This document shows positions 11,535-21,530 of a stretch of DNA of 64,000 nt, one piece after another. The position numbers and the translations under genes are program-made. Numbering within the stretch: position 1 is the first letter of the stretch; each line of letters opens with the position of its first letter. A model generated the notes under the pieces. The model was given only the letters and a program-made list of their open reading frames with translations. It was not told the DNA's origin and did not search any database. Origin of the DNA: Gnetum montanum (lineage: Eukaryota; Streptophyta; Gnetopsida; Gnetales; Gnetaceae); assembly GCA_015680685.1 (NCBI GenBank), contig MNCI01017481.1:342454-406453 (forward strand). Reading direction: 5' to 3'.

Positions 11535-13519
11535 ATGCCTCTCCTACAAGACTACGATAACATCACATCTAGTGAGGCAATTCATTGGATAACCAACGAA
11601 TTATATGACAATGAAGATTGGAGTGCACAATCTAAGGTGGGGGTTTCTTATAAACATAAATGAAGGCAGCATCATCCCAATGCATAGAAGCATAACATAC
11701 TCGATGACGATGAACCCCTATTGGCCACTACAAGCCTAACGCAAATACAAGAGGCTATTCGAATCTCTTTTAGGCATCGTAAAGAGAGTTTCCTACCCAA
11801 GCTTAATTTCAAAAACTTTCCCAATTTTTCAGGAGGCTATGACTTATATCCGCAACAACATTTACAAGCCTTCTACGATGCCTGTGCATGAAACAACATT
11901 GATAATGGTTGGCAAAAACTCAAGCTCTTTCCTATGACACTCATTGGCCAAGCAAAAGTATGGTATATATCGTTACAACCAAATTCAATACGACGTTGGC
12001 CAACAATGGTAGAACTCTTTAACAAAAGATATCAAACCTACAGAAGAGTGTCAGCCTTGAGGAAACAAATCCAAGAGTGGAAACAAGAACAACATGAACC
12101 CTTGGACATGGCCTTAGAAAGATATTATGCACTATTAAACAACTGCCCAGGCCATGGGTTCTCCGAGGAGAGGCCAATGTACCATGTCATAGATGGGCTC
12201 CATAATGAAACAAGGGAGACCCTTGGGATGTATGCCCAAGGTCAACTATATGAACCACAAACCCATCAATTCCAAGAGCTTATTAAGCAAGTAGCAAAAG
12301 AAGAATGAGAAATGGCTAGATGGGAGAGTGTTGGAAAACATCAACGAGACCAAAATCTCAACTTAACAAAGGTCCATAATCACAAAAAGGAGAAATCAAC
12401 CTATCTCAAGAAGGAAGAACCATCTTTGCCAACACAAAAATCACTAGAAGAAGTCGAGGAAAAGATCAATAAGATGTTGAAATGGATGCATAAAAGGTAT
12501 GGAGAATATATCAATATTATTGGAGATAGAGTTTTGACAATCCAAGAAGCAAGACAAAGTATCATTAGACAATTGGAAAGAAGGGATGAGGAGGATAAGA
12601 GCTCAACTGCCAATCATACGTATGAATACAAAAATTTCTTGTACGATCACCCCAAGGGCCAATGCCCAATCTTGTTACATTTATATGAGCTTTGGAAAGC
12701 ATGTTACACCCAGATTTTGTACAGGGATACTATGTTTGATCATAGTGGAAATAATCCTAGTCGTGGGGGAAGCCATCCCTAAACTAGAGACACCCTTCGT
12801 ATCACCTGAATCCAAATGCTTATCTAGTTCAACATCCTATTTTCCCAACTAGGTTAACATACTCTATCTCGCCACATTATTATTCTCCTTGGTATTATCA
12901 ACCCACGTCCTCAACACAACCACCGCCTTATGTACCTTACACTTCTCCTAAATTTCAACATTCTCATCCTTTCCCTCCTTCTACATCACCACCAACTATT
13001 CCTGAAGTGTCTACACCACAACAACAACCCACGAACATCACTTATGCTACTATTGCCAATAGTAGTGAGAGACCTCCTCAACATCAAGGGCATCCCTTCT
13101 TTAGACATGATTGTAGGAAGGGACAACACAGTTCCAGGGCCACTGCATTCTCCAACTCAGCACAAGTCCAACACTGTGGTGCATCCTTCCCCTCGAACCC
13201 AACGTCTCGTGTCACTTCATCAGGGCCACCAATTAACACTCCAAAAACCATATGGCCCAATGAATATAGTCATGGAGGGTAGCACCCCAATCCTTGCATG
13301 TCATCTTATGGTCTCAAGTATCATAATGATTCAACTCTTTACCAGGGAACCACATCTTACAAATTGCCCCACTATGCTTACTATAATCAGGTGTGTGAAC
13401 CCCAATGGGGTAAGTATGACCAAGTTTCAATATTTCCAACATGCAAGGATCCTCATCTTTCATTTATTAGTCCTTACCATGCTCAACTGTTTAGTTATAG
13501 GGGATATTCCCCACTCTAA
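11535..13519 (+). pseudogene. gag of element 3
   Basis: ATG at 11535 opens a frame starting MPLLQDYDN, shared with the second copy at 20736. The retrotransposon gag core follows: 'YPQQHLQAFYDACA', 'QKLKLFPMTLIGQAKVWY', 'RRWPTMVELFNKRY', 'EPLDMALERYYALLNNCPGHG' (about 11850-12170). These match the Athila gag pattern of LxLFPxSLxxxAxxWL and CPxHG. A lysine-rich linker with a coiled-coil tendency comes next. After a frameshift near 12780 a Pro/Tyr/Gln-rich tail runs to a double stop at 13520. There are in-frame stops near 11661, 11690, 11890 and 12306. No protease or RT follows. The long forward frame at 12930-13535 is a shadow of the Pro-rich tail. Confidence 0.8.
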
Positions 13520-14925
13520 TAACAAGCTGAATTAACAAATATTTTTCATTTTCTTTAATTTTACAATTTTTGGTTTTCCAGTTTTTCATTTTTCAATTTC
13601 TTGTTTTATCTTTTTGTCTTTTTTTCTTTTTATAAGTAATCTCATCTATGAATAAAACACTCATGTGGCTCGTTGGTTAAGGTATGTTCTATGTTATCAA
13701 CTCTCGAGTGATCAATTATTTGGACAGTGAGCCCATTACACCCACTCATCCACTCTACAAATAAGAGGTTCTATTCGAGGGTACAGTGATATTCTTGACA
13801 TTCTGAAAGCTTAAAAAATTAATTAATTTTGTGTTCATTGTACCCAGAATGAAGAGGGATGGATCAAGAGGGAATGATTAGGGTGTGACATCAAGGGGAC
13901 TTGTGGATTCTCTTTGGTGATGTCTGTGAGAGTTATCAAGCAACGTGCTTGTACTAAGATCCTTGTAGATCTAACGCAAAATGGGAGTAAGAGAAATTAA
14001 AAGGCACTTAAAAATCCAATGTTTTTCTAGGGGGTCCCACTAGAAAGACATGCACCCACGCCTAAAGGTTGGCGACTTCTCTAGATTCAGCAATCGAAAA
14101 AGAGAGAGAGAGAGAGAGAGAGAAGAAGAAGAAGAAGAAGAAAACAACAAAGAAAGTTTCACAAAGCAAAAATCACTCCTCCCTTGACCAAAATGCCAAG
14201 TGATCGTACGCCTTGTTATTCTGGTACTCTCATAGTCGCTCATCATGAGATGAAACAATGTAGTGTTATTGATCAGAGGAATGGACTTGGTCCTAATCTT
14301 GGAATGATGAGTTAATGACACATTAAGCATGCTTTACACATAGGATTCATTGTGCCCTGGGTCAGTTACCTCATGTCCCAATCTCTACAATCCCTTCTAT
14401 ACCCCATCTCATCTCGATGTTCATGTAATTGTAGCTCGTGTCTTGTGTAGCGTAGAATTTCTACCTCATTCTAGTGATACTTACATGTGTGAGTTTTGTG
14501 GAACCAGTGTGGATTACATTTAACCATTCTAGTGCCCACAGACACTTTTAATTGTGGTTACGCAAGGGAATTATAGGTTGGAATCTACTTTGGGGAGGAC
14601 CCACTTAGGTAATTTTTGTAATTTTCACTCATAACACATCTTCCACACACCATTTATTACCCTCCACATATTTTCAACGATGTTCTTTTCCTTATTACTA
14701 CCTCTCTATTTCAAACATTCCTATGAACCATCACCTAGCCATTTTCCCTCCCTTACCACTCGAGGCCCTTATTGAACAATTCCACACACACATAATTATT
14801 CATGCCTTCAAAACTAGTTAAATTACCCTAGAACCCTCTAACACTCATCCACATGTCCTAAGTTTCCATCGTTTACTTCAGAAAAATCTTCAACAATTCG
14901 GTATATCCCATAGTGCCTCAACATC
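13520..14925 (+). other. Spacer between gag and ORFX (element 3)
   Basis: No gene is seen. The T-rich tract at 13540-13640 matches the tract after pol in element 1, so the missing pol was probably lost between gag and this point. 13681-14640 aligns with 27545-28500 of element 1. Confidence 0.55.
14099..14146 (+). repeat. Microsatellite (GA)n then (GAA)n
   Basis: About 11 GA units run directly into about 7 GAA units. The matching region of element 1 (about 28010) has none, so it expanded after the families split. Confidence 0.9.
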
Positions 14926-14980
14926 GATAGGCTACAGTATCATGTACGTGATATCGCGTCCCATAAAACTATGTATACAT
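14926..14980 (+). promoter_or_regulatory. LTR-like promoter module upstream of ORFX (element 3)
   Basis: GATAGGCTACAGTATC and GTACGTGATATCGCG (14926-14958) match the reverse complement of the LTR U3 (GATAGGCTACGATATCGC, from 10647-10664). A weak TATA-like TATGTATAC follows (14971-14979). ORFX starts about 480 bp downstream. Sequence similarity is seen; promoter function is inferred. Confidence 0.5.
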
Positions 14981-15463
14981 GACCCCCCATGCTACTTACC
15001 ATCATTTTCAACTATTCATGCAAGGAAAGTCTTTCAACTTTCTCTCTACAACTTGCAATTGCACATGCCTTGCTTTCATATCCATAACTCGCTTGCTGGC
15101 CCTCCGATTTTCATTTCGTTTGAACCTACTTGAACCTAGAGTGTTCAGCTCAGTCGTGGGGGAGGGGCACACACCGAATAGCACATAACATTTTTGAAAT
15201 TTTTCATCACCCAAAGGACATTATCAAGGATAATTATCTATAAAATTAAGGATAAAAGTGTCAAAAACAATTTCATCCCCTTAGTTATACTGGGAAACTA
15301 GATTTGGGAAACCACCTGAGCAAAGAGGAATCACTATTATAATCTTTAGGGGGCATTTTAATTAACATCACATAGAGATAAAATAATTCAATTAAGGCAA
15401 GCAGTAAGGTATAACCTAACTTTGGTAACAACCTTACTAACGATAGACCTCGTGTGATTGCAG
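14981..15463 (+). other. ORFX leader of element 3 with G-rich purine tract
   Basis: Noncoding. It contains GTGGGGGAGGGG (15156-15167) in a block (CTTGAACCTAGAGTGTTC before it) that is also present in element 1 (CTTGATCCTAAAGTAACC, TGTGGGGGA at 29051). Confidence 0.5.
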
Positions 15464-18257
15464 ATGGCCCCGAAACGTGGACAACAGGAACGTCCCACTC
15501 AAGGTGGGAGTAAATGACCTAGGAGAGGTGAAGGAAAAATTCCTACCGGAAAGCATGCATAGTAGGAAGAATAATCATTTAGTATCCACCAGGAGGACCC
15601 TGGTATTATACAATCAAGGCAAGCAAAAGGAGGAGCTGCAGCAACACCTGAACAGGGACAACATTTCACGTTGCTCCAAGATTGTGTTCAAGCTATTCAT
15701 GAAAGGTTCATACTCACTACAGTGATTGTGGAATTAAATTTTGAATCTTTCACAGAATTTTCTCTAGAGGCCATTAGGGATCACCTGAAAGGATCCCCAT
15801 TATGGCCTATCTTCTCTAAAAGCGGTGCCTGGTACCTAGGGGAAACATACCAATTCTGGCACAACAAAGAACAAGGCACCATGGCCAACATTTGTGGTGT
15901 GACTATGAATTTCTCTATTTAGGCCATTTCAAAAGTATTAAACATTCCAAATACAGGGCCAAAGGTTGCTCAGTTTTTGACCTGCTCAGACCGTAATGCG
16001 TGACAAGTTTGGTTGGAAAGGACGTATGGCAAGGAGGCTAAGACGTTTGGAGAGTTGACGATGGAAGAGAGGATCTATTTCAAAATAGGGACTTATCACC
16101 TATTCCCCACAAAGGGCTTAAAAATAATTTCAACATATGTGACTAGAGGATGTGCAGTATTGATGGGAAAGGTTAATGCTAACCTACCTTATCTATATTT
16201 CACAGAGATCCTGAGGTGGTTTGAAGAACGGAAGACAGGGAAGCTTACGTTGCCCTTCCCTTGTCTTATTAGGAAGCTATGCAGACATGTTGGTATCAGA
16301 GGATACACCAATGATGTCCTCCAAAAAGCCCAAAGTGCTTTATAGACCAAACTACAAACGCCACCAGTTGCAAGGAAAATGACTGGTGAGACGCTGGGAC
16401 TAGAACAAGAAAAAGAATAGATGGTAGGGCCAACTGCAACTCAACTTGCAGGACCCAGCCAACTTCCAAGCATGGGACCTAGCCAACAAGAAGAAGCAGG
16501 GCCTAGCACGGGCCAGCAGGATCAACCGCTGCTGCCACAAGATTACAGATTGTCAATGAGCCACCTCAGGGCCATCACTGAGATGGTCAATTGGGGAAGT
16601 CATGATGATGAAAATCTCTTTCACATCATCAACAATTCCATACAGCCCATAGTCTCTTTGGATCATGCAAGTGGTGAAGTGTCCATCCATACAGGAAGAG
16701 GGGAGAGCACTTGGTCACAACAGATCTCAGGGAATGCTGCATCCTTTCAAGTGCAATTAGAAATTGGTGAAGGGGCCATGGTGGTGGTCATGCAGCACCA
16801 GGATGTAGTAGGAGCCATAGAAGTGGTCACAGACCACATTAAGGAATCCTTCAATGTACTTGTTGTGCCATCAGTAGACCTTACAAGAGCACGGGATGCT
16901 CAAACTCTGGCCGAAACCTCAATGACTCCTATGGAACATGCAGATGTACTTGATTGATTGCTACAAATAGGACAGGTAATGACATCCTTGTTTGACATCC
17001 CTCAAGATGTTATAGAAATTCAATCAGACCTCATTTCCACCAAGGGAAAGCTAGTCTTAACAAAGATGAGGGTCAAGCACACTGAAGCCAAGGTGCAAAA
17101 ATTGCAAGAAAGGCTCGTGGTCCTAAAGGTAGCACAGCGGGATCCTTCATAATTTGTTCCCGTAGACCAACTGGATACTTTCAAAACTGAGTAACTAACC
17201 AAACTATTGACCAAGAATAAAAAGGTGGTAGAAGAAAAAAAGAAGGTTTTTTGGGATGCCTCGACAGCACAAGTGCAAACTTACGCACATACCAAGGCAC
17301 TCAAAGCCTTACAAGAGGAAAATAAGCAACTGGTTGCTAACAACCTTAGGTTGACGTCTATGGAAAAATAAAAGAATGTTCTTGAAGAACATTTTCAATA
17401 GTTTCGAGAATAGCTAATCAGGATCAACCAGGACATGAACTATTTAGCCAGGGAAAATCAAACCCTCTTGATGGAGGAGGTATGCACCATCCGTCAGAAG
17501 ATGGCTATTGAAATAAGCGTGTGGCAGAATGAGGCTAAACAACATGAGAAGCTAAAGGAGCATTTCCAGGACCAGGTGGGGATGTATAAACAGATCATTG
17601 AGAAGAAGATCCATATGGCCAAGGCCCACATCAACGCTCTTAGTGCTCAACACACTAATTGGCAGGCCATATTGGACACATGCATTTCTCCACCAAGCGG
17701 AAGTTAAGAACCAGGACCTGCAAATCCAAGACCTTACAGAGTACATGGAGTTGGAAAACCTGCAGTATGCCAACCTTGCCATGTTAATAGCAGGATGCTC
17801 GAGAACATAGCTCAAGCAATAAGTAGCTACCACCTATGTCAAATATTAAAAAAAATTTGCAGAATGCAAGAAATTATTACAAAAATTAGAGGTTGCAAAT
17901 TCTGAACTTGAGGTGGTTAAATCAAGCTACCAGGGGCAAAAAGGTATTGCAACAGACTTGGCTCAATGGCTGGTAGATTTCCAAGAATACAGAGACAAAG
18001 CTAGAGCTTATGAGGAGGAACAGTGGGTATTTGTGGCCTAGTATGTCAAAGAAAATAAAATGTTTTCACAACTACCATGCCCATGGAAGGTGCTGACTAC
18101 ATCAAACATCGAAACATTGGCATGGATGGCATAGGACCCTCGAACTGAAGAGGAGAAACTCCAAGCCATACTTCAACACCATCAAATCCCAAGACCTGGA
18201 GCACAAGACAAGGGAAAGGCATCCATGGAGGAGACACTGCCACCAATAACTACATGA
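15464..18257 (+). pseudogene. ORFX of element 3 (Athila post-pol ORF, coiled-coil)
   Basis: ATG at 15464 opens with MAPKRGQQ. The frame continues, with several stops, to about 17690, then shifts by one base and ends at TGA 18255-18257, about 930 codons in all. Residues about 70-290 form a globular region with 'WPIFSKSGAWYLGETYQFW', 'IYFKIGTYHLFPTKGLK' and LPFPCLIRKLC. It resembles the 'putative plant transposon protein' domain, whose hallmark is LPFPxLIxxLC. A Gln/Pro-rich linker follows (16420-16540). From 17060 on there is a long heptad-rich coiled coil (QKLQERLVVLK, ALKALQEENKQLV, NEAKQHEKLKEHFQ). The tail contains 'SQLPCPWKVLT'. No membrane segment is seen. The function is unknown. The 3' part is repeated at 18634 on. 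Confidence 0.75.
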
Positions 18258-18632
18258 GTTCCACCAATTTTGTAGCTATAGGATTTTCTTTTGCATTCTC
18301 CGTGTTGTGTCTTAATTTTGTTCTGATTCCACACTACAGCATGAATCCATTCTTGTCAGTCAATAATTCCATACCTATCCACTATGTAATCAATGAAGCT
18401 TGTACTCACTTTAACTCAAGGACAAGTTTTCATTCAATCATGGGGGTATGATGACTCATGAATTGTTGGGTGCAATATCGCACCCATGATATCGCGTATG
18501 TGATATCGCAACCTATCTTCTCATCTATAAATAAGAGGTAGACAGATCTGGTAGGTAGTTTTTTAGAGTCCTTAGGAAGTTTAAGTTTCCAATAGTTTTT
18601 GTACATCAGTTTTTCCTCTCAACCCTTTCTCC
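17299..18632 (+). repeat. Direct duplication, first copy (1334 bp)
   Basis: It is followed by a single N (18633) and an apparently identical copy at 18634-19967, at a constant offset of 1335. It covers the ORFX coiled coil, the polypurine tract and the first 184 bp of the LTR. Confidence 0.95.
18449..18632 (+). repeat. 3' LTR fragment of element 3, ending at the N gap
   Basis: It starts at TGATGACTC directly after ATCATGGGGGTA (the polypurine tract) and stops at the N. It is identical to the start of the LTR at 19784. Confidence 0.85.
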
Positions 18633-18633
18633 N

Positions 18634-19967
18634 ACTCAAAGCCTTACAAGAGGAAAATAAGCAACTGGTTGCTAACAACCTTAGGTTGACGTCTATGGAA
18701 AAATAAAAGAATGTTCTTGAAGAACATTTTCAATAGTTTCGAGAATAGCTAATCAGGATCAACCAGGACATGAACTATTTAGCCAGGGAAAATCAAACCC
18801 TCTTGATGGAGGAGGTATGCACCATCCGTCAGAAGATGGCTATTGAAATAAGCGTGTGGCAGAATGAGGCTAAACAACATGAGAAGCTAAAGGAGCATTT
18901 CCAGGACCAGGTGGGGATGTATAAACAGATCATTGAGAAGAAGATCCATATGGCCAAGGCCCACATCAACGCTCTTAGTGCTCAACACACTAATTGGCAG
19001 GCCATATTGGACACATGCATTTCTCCACCAAGCGGAAGTTAAGAACCAGGACCTGCAAATCCAAGACCTTACAGAGTACATGGAGTTGGAAAACCTGCAG
19101 TATGCCAACCTTGCCATGTTAATAGCAGGATGCTCGAGAACATAGCTCAAGCAATAAGTAGCTACCACCTATGTCAAATATTAAAAAAAATTTGCAGAAT
19201 GCAAGAAATTATTACAAAAATTAGAGGTTGCAAATTCTGAACTTGAGGTGGTTAAATCAAGCTACCAGGGGCAAAAAGGTATTGCAACAGACTTGGCTCA
19301 ATGGCTGGTAGATTTCCAAGAATACAGAGACAAAGCTAGAGCTTATGAGGAGGAACAGTGGGTATTTGTGGCCTAGTATGTCAAAGAAAATAAAATGTTT
19401 TCACAACTACCATGCCCATGGAAGGTGCTGACTACATCAAACATCGAAACATTGGCATGGATGGCATAGGACCCTCGAACTGAAGAGGAGAAACTCCAAG
19501 CCATACTTCAACACCATCAAATCCCAAGACCTGGAGCACAAGACAAGGGAAAGGCATCCATGGAGGAGACACTGCCACCAATAACTACATGAGTTCCACC
19601 AATTTTGTAGCTATAGGATTTTCTTTTGCATTCTCCGTGTTGTGTCTTAATTTTGTTCTGATTCCACACTACAGCATGAATCCATTCTTGTCAGTCAATA
19701 ATTCCATACCTATCCACTATGTAATCAATGAAGCTTGTACTCACTTTAACTCAAGGACAAGTTTTCATTCAATCATGGGGGTATGATGACTCATGAATTG
19801 TTGGGTGCAATATCGCACCCATGATATCGCGTATGTGATATCGCAACCTATCTTCTCATCTATAAATAAGAGGTAGACAGATCTGGTAGGTAGTTTTTTA
19901 GAGTCCTTAGGAAGTTTAAGTTTCCAATAGTTTTTGTACATCAGTTTTTCCTCTCAACCCTTTCTCC
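18634..19967 (+). repeat. Direct duplication, second copy (1334 bp), probably an assembly artefact
   Basis: No differences from 17299-18632 were seen in the stretches I compared. Its junction with the first copy is the N at 18633. The partial ORFX here (18634-19592) is therefore not counted as a separate gene. Confidence 0.9.
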
Positions 19968-20593
19968 TAGTGCATGCCGCAATGTGATGATCGTAATTGT
20001 ACGACATCCTTATTCAAGTGTGATGTACTTGGATATGCACATGACTAGCAATAAAGATCAATATTACTTCATCATTGCAGCATCCACTTAGCTTAACTAC
20101 TTAATTTTTATTATTATTTACTACTTTCGTAGTTAGTATCTCTATACCTTTATCTCCTAGTAACGCAGAATGAGTACAACTTAGTCACAAGTATTTAAGT
20201 GTGACTACTTGGTAACCCAATAGCGTATTTAGGCCATGCACTTGGTAAGCCCAGTGGTAGTCGTGCATAAGGTCCAAGATGTGTATGGATGATTAAGGAA
20301 CGGATGCTCATCGCACCTAGGCTAGTTTAGATTCTCTCCCATTCTCTCTCCTAGTTTAGTTGATATCATTTACTATCATACCCACGAATAGCATTAGTGT
20401 AGGAACACATCATACACCTCACTCTTAACTAAACCATACGTGACAAAGCTTATACTAGTGGGAAGACAGCAAATTGTGATCTATGAGTAACTGTCTAGAT
20501 ACCACAACTAGTCCATCTGCGAAGTTTGACCAGATCGTGCGTGAAACACTTGTATTCGTATGTTTAAGTGTAGGGGTACCTCGCCACTCATCA
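19784..20593 (+). repeat. Complete second LTR of element 3 (810 bp)
   Basis: Ends are TGATGAC and CTCATCA. It is the 3' LTR of the first unit and the 5' LTR of the truncated second unit. The U3 has GCAATATCGC (19807), TGATATCGCG (19822) and GTGATATCGC (19835), then TATAAATA (19861-19868). Confidence 0.9.
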
Positions 20594-20612
20594 TTGGTGT
20601 CGTTGCCAAGGA
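20594..20612 (+). other. Primer-binding site, tRNA-Asp type
   Basis: TTGGTGTCGTTGCCAAGGA directly follows the LTR; it is the best preserved copy in the window. Confidence 0.8.
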
Positions 20613-20735
20613 CAGTGCTAGTTATCTAGATTAGTTATATCATAAAAGGTCACTGTACAAGAATTAACGATATATCTTTTAGGAAGAAATAATTACAAAA
20701 AAGTCACATACAAATTCACACACAATCGCACAACC

Positions 20736-21490
20736 ATGCCTCTCCTACAAGACTATAATAACACCACATCTAGTGAGGCAATTCATTGGAGAACTAATGA
20801 ACTATATGACAATGAAGATTGGAGTGCGCAATCTAAGGTGGGGGTTTCTTATAAACATAAACGAAGGCAACATCATCCTAATGCACATAAGCATAACTTA
20901 CTTGATGACGATGAACCCCTATTGGCCACTACAAGCCTAACACAAATACAAGAGGCTATTCGAATCTCCTGTAGGCATCGTAAAGAGAGCCGCCTACCTA
21001 GGCTCAATGTAAACAACTTTTCCAATTTCTCAGGAGGCTATGACTTATATCCGCAACAACATTTACAAGCCTTCTACAATGCCTGTGCATAGAAAAACAT
21101 TGATAATGGTTGGCAAAAACTCAAGCTCTTTCCTATGACACTCATTGGCCAAGCAAAAGTATGGCATAGATCGTTAAAACCAAATTCAATACAATGTTGG
21201 CCAACAATGGTAGAACTCTTTAACAAAAGATATCAACCTACGCAAGAGTGTCAGCCTTGAGGAAACAAATCCAAGAGTGGAAACAAGCACAACATGAACC
21301 CTTGGACATGGCCTTAGAAAGATATTATGCACTATTAAACAACTGTCCAAGCCATGAGTTCTCTGAGGAAAGGCTAATGTACCATATCATCGATGGGCTT
21401 TGTGATGAAACAAGAGAGACCTTGGGGATGTATGCCCAAGGTCAACTATACGAACTATGAACCCATCAGTTTCAAGAGCTTATTAAGCAT
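20736..21490 (+). pseudogene. Truncated second gag of element 3
   Basis: ATG at 20736 opens 'MPLLQDYNNTTSSEAIHW', highly similar to the gag at 11535. It lacks two of that copy's stops (KHKRRQHHPN is read through) but has a stop near 21090 and a one-base loss near 21238, where the first copy reads CAAACCTAC. It holds the gag core (QKLKLFPMTL, ERYYALLNNCPSH) and breaks off at 21490, after 'HQFQELIK', directly against element 2. Confidence 0.8.
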
Positions 21491-21530
21491 GGATGATTAG
21501 CATGGATGGCCATCTCCCCCATAACTAAGT
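21491..21530 (-). other. Post-pol purine tract of element 2
   Basis: The minus strand reads TTATGGGGGAGATGG just after the integrase tail, equivalent to TTCATGGGGGTATCC after pol in element 1. Element 3 is inserted immediately downstream. Confidence 0.5.

Larger units (their letters stand above)
10572..21490 (+). mobile_element. Element 3: pol-less Athila-like element with a truncated second unit
   Basis: Order: LTR (10572-11394), PBS, gag (11535-13519), spacer, promoter-like module, ORFX (15464-18257), polypurine tract, LTR, PBS, then a second gag cut at 21490. No RT, RNase H or integrase is present, so it would need another element's enzymes. Ignoring the probable assembly duplication, LTR to LTR is about 8.7 kb. 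The right end stops inside gag with no closing LTR, so no target-site duplication can be read. CG dinucleotides are more frequent and stops fewer than in elements 1 and 2, which suggests a younger insertion. Confidence 0.8.

Noticed and set aside
12930-13535. 201-residue open frame on the plus strand
   Set aside because: It is a shadow of the Pro/Tyr-rich gag tail in another frame, whose low-complexity codons leave the alternative frame open.
15464-18257. ORFX as a retroviral-type envelope gene
   Set aside because: No signal peptide, membrane helix or Cys pattern; long coiled coil and plant-transposon-protein-like motif instead.
18634-19592. Second ORFX copy as a real gene duplication
   Set aside because: Apparently identical to 17299-18257 and joined through a single N; more likely an assembly artefact.
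21485-21495. Target-site duplication for element 3
   Set aside because: The right end is truncated inside gag, and no matching 5-mer to the left flank (CATAT, 10567-10571) is found at the junction.
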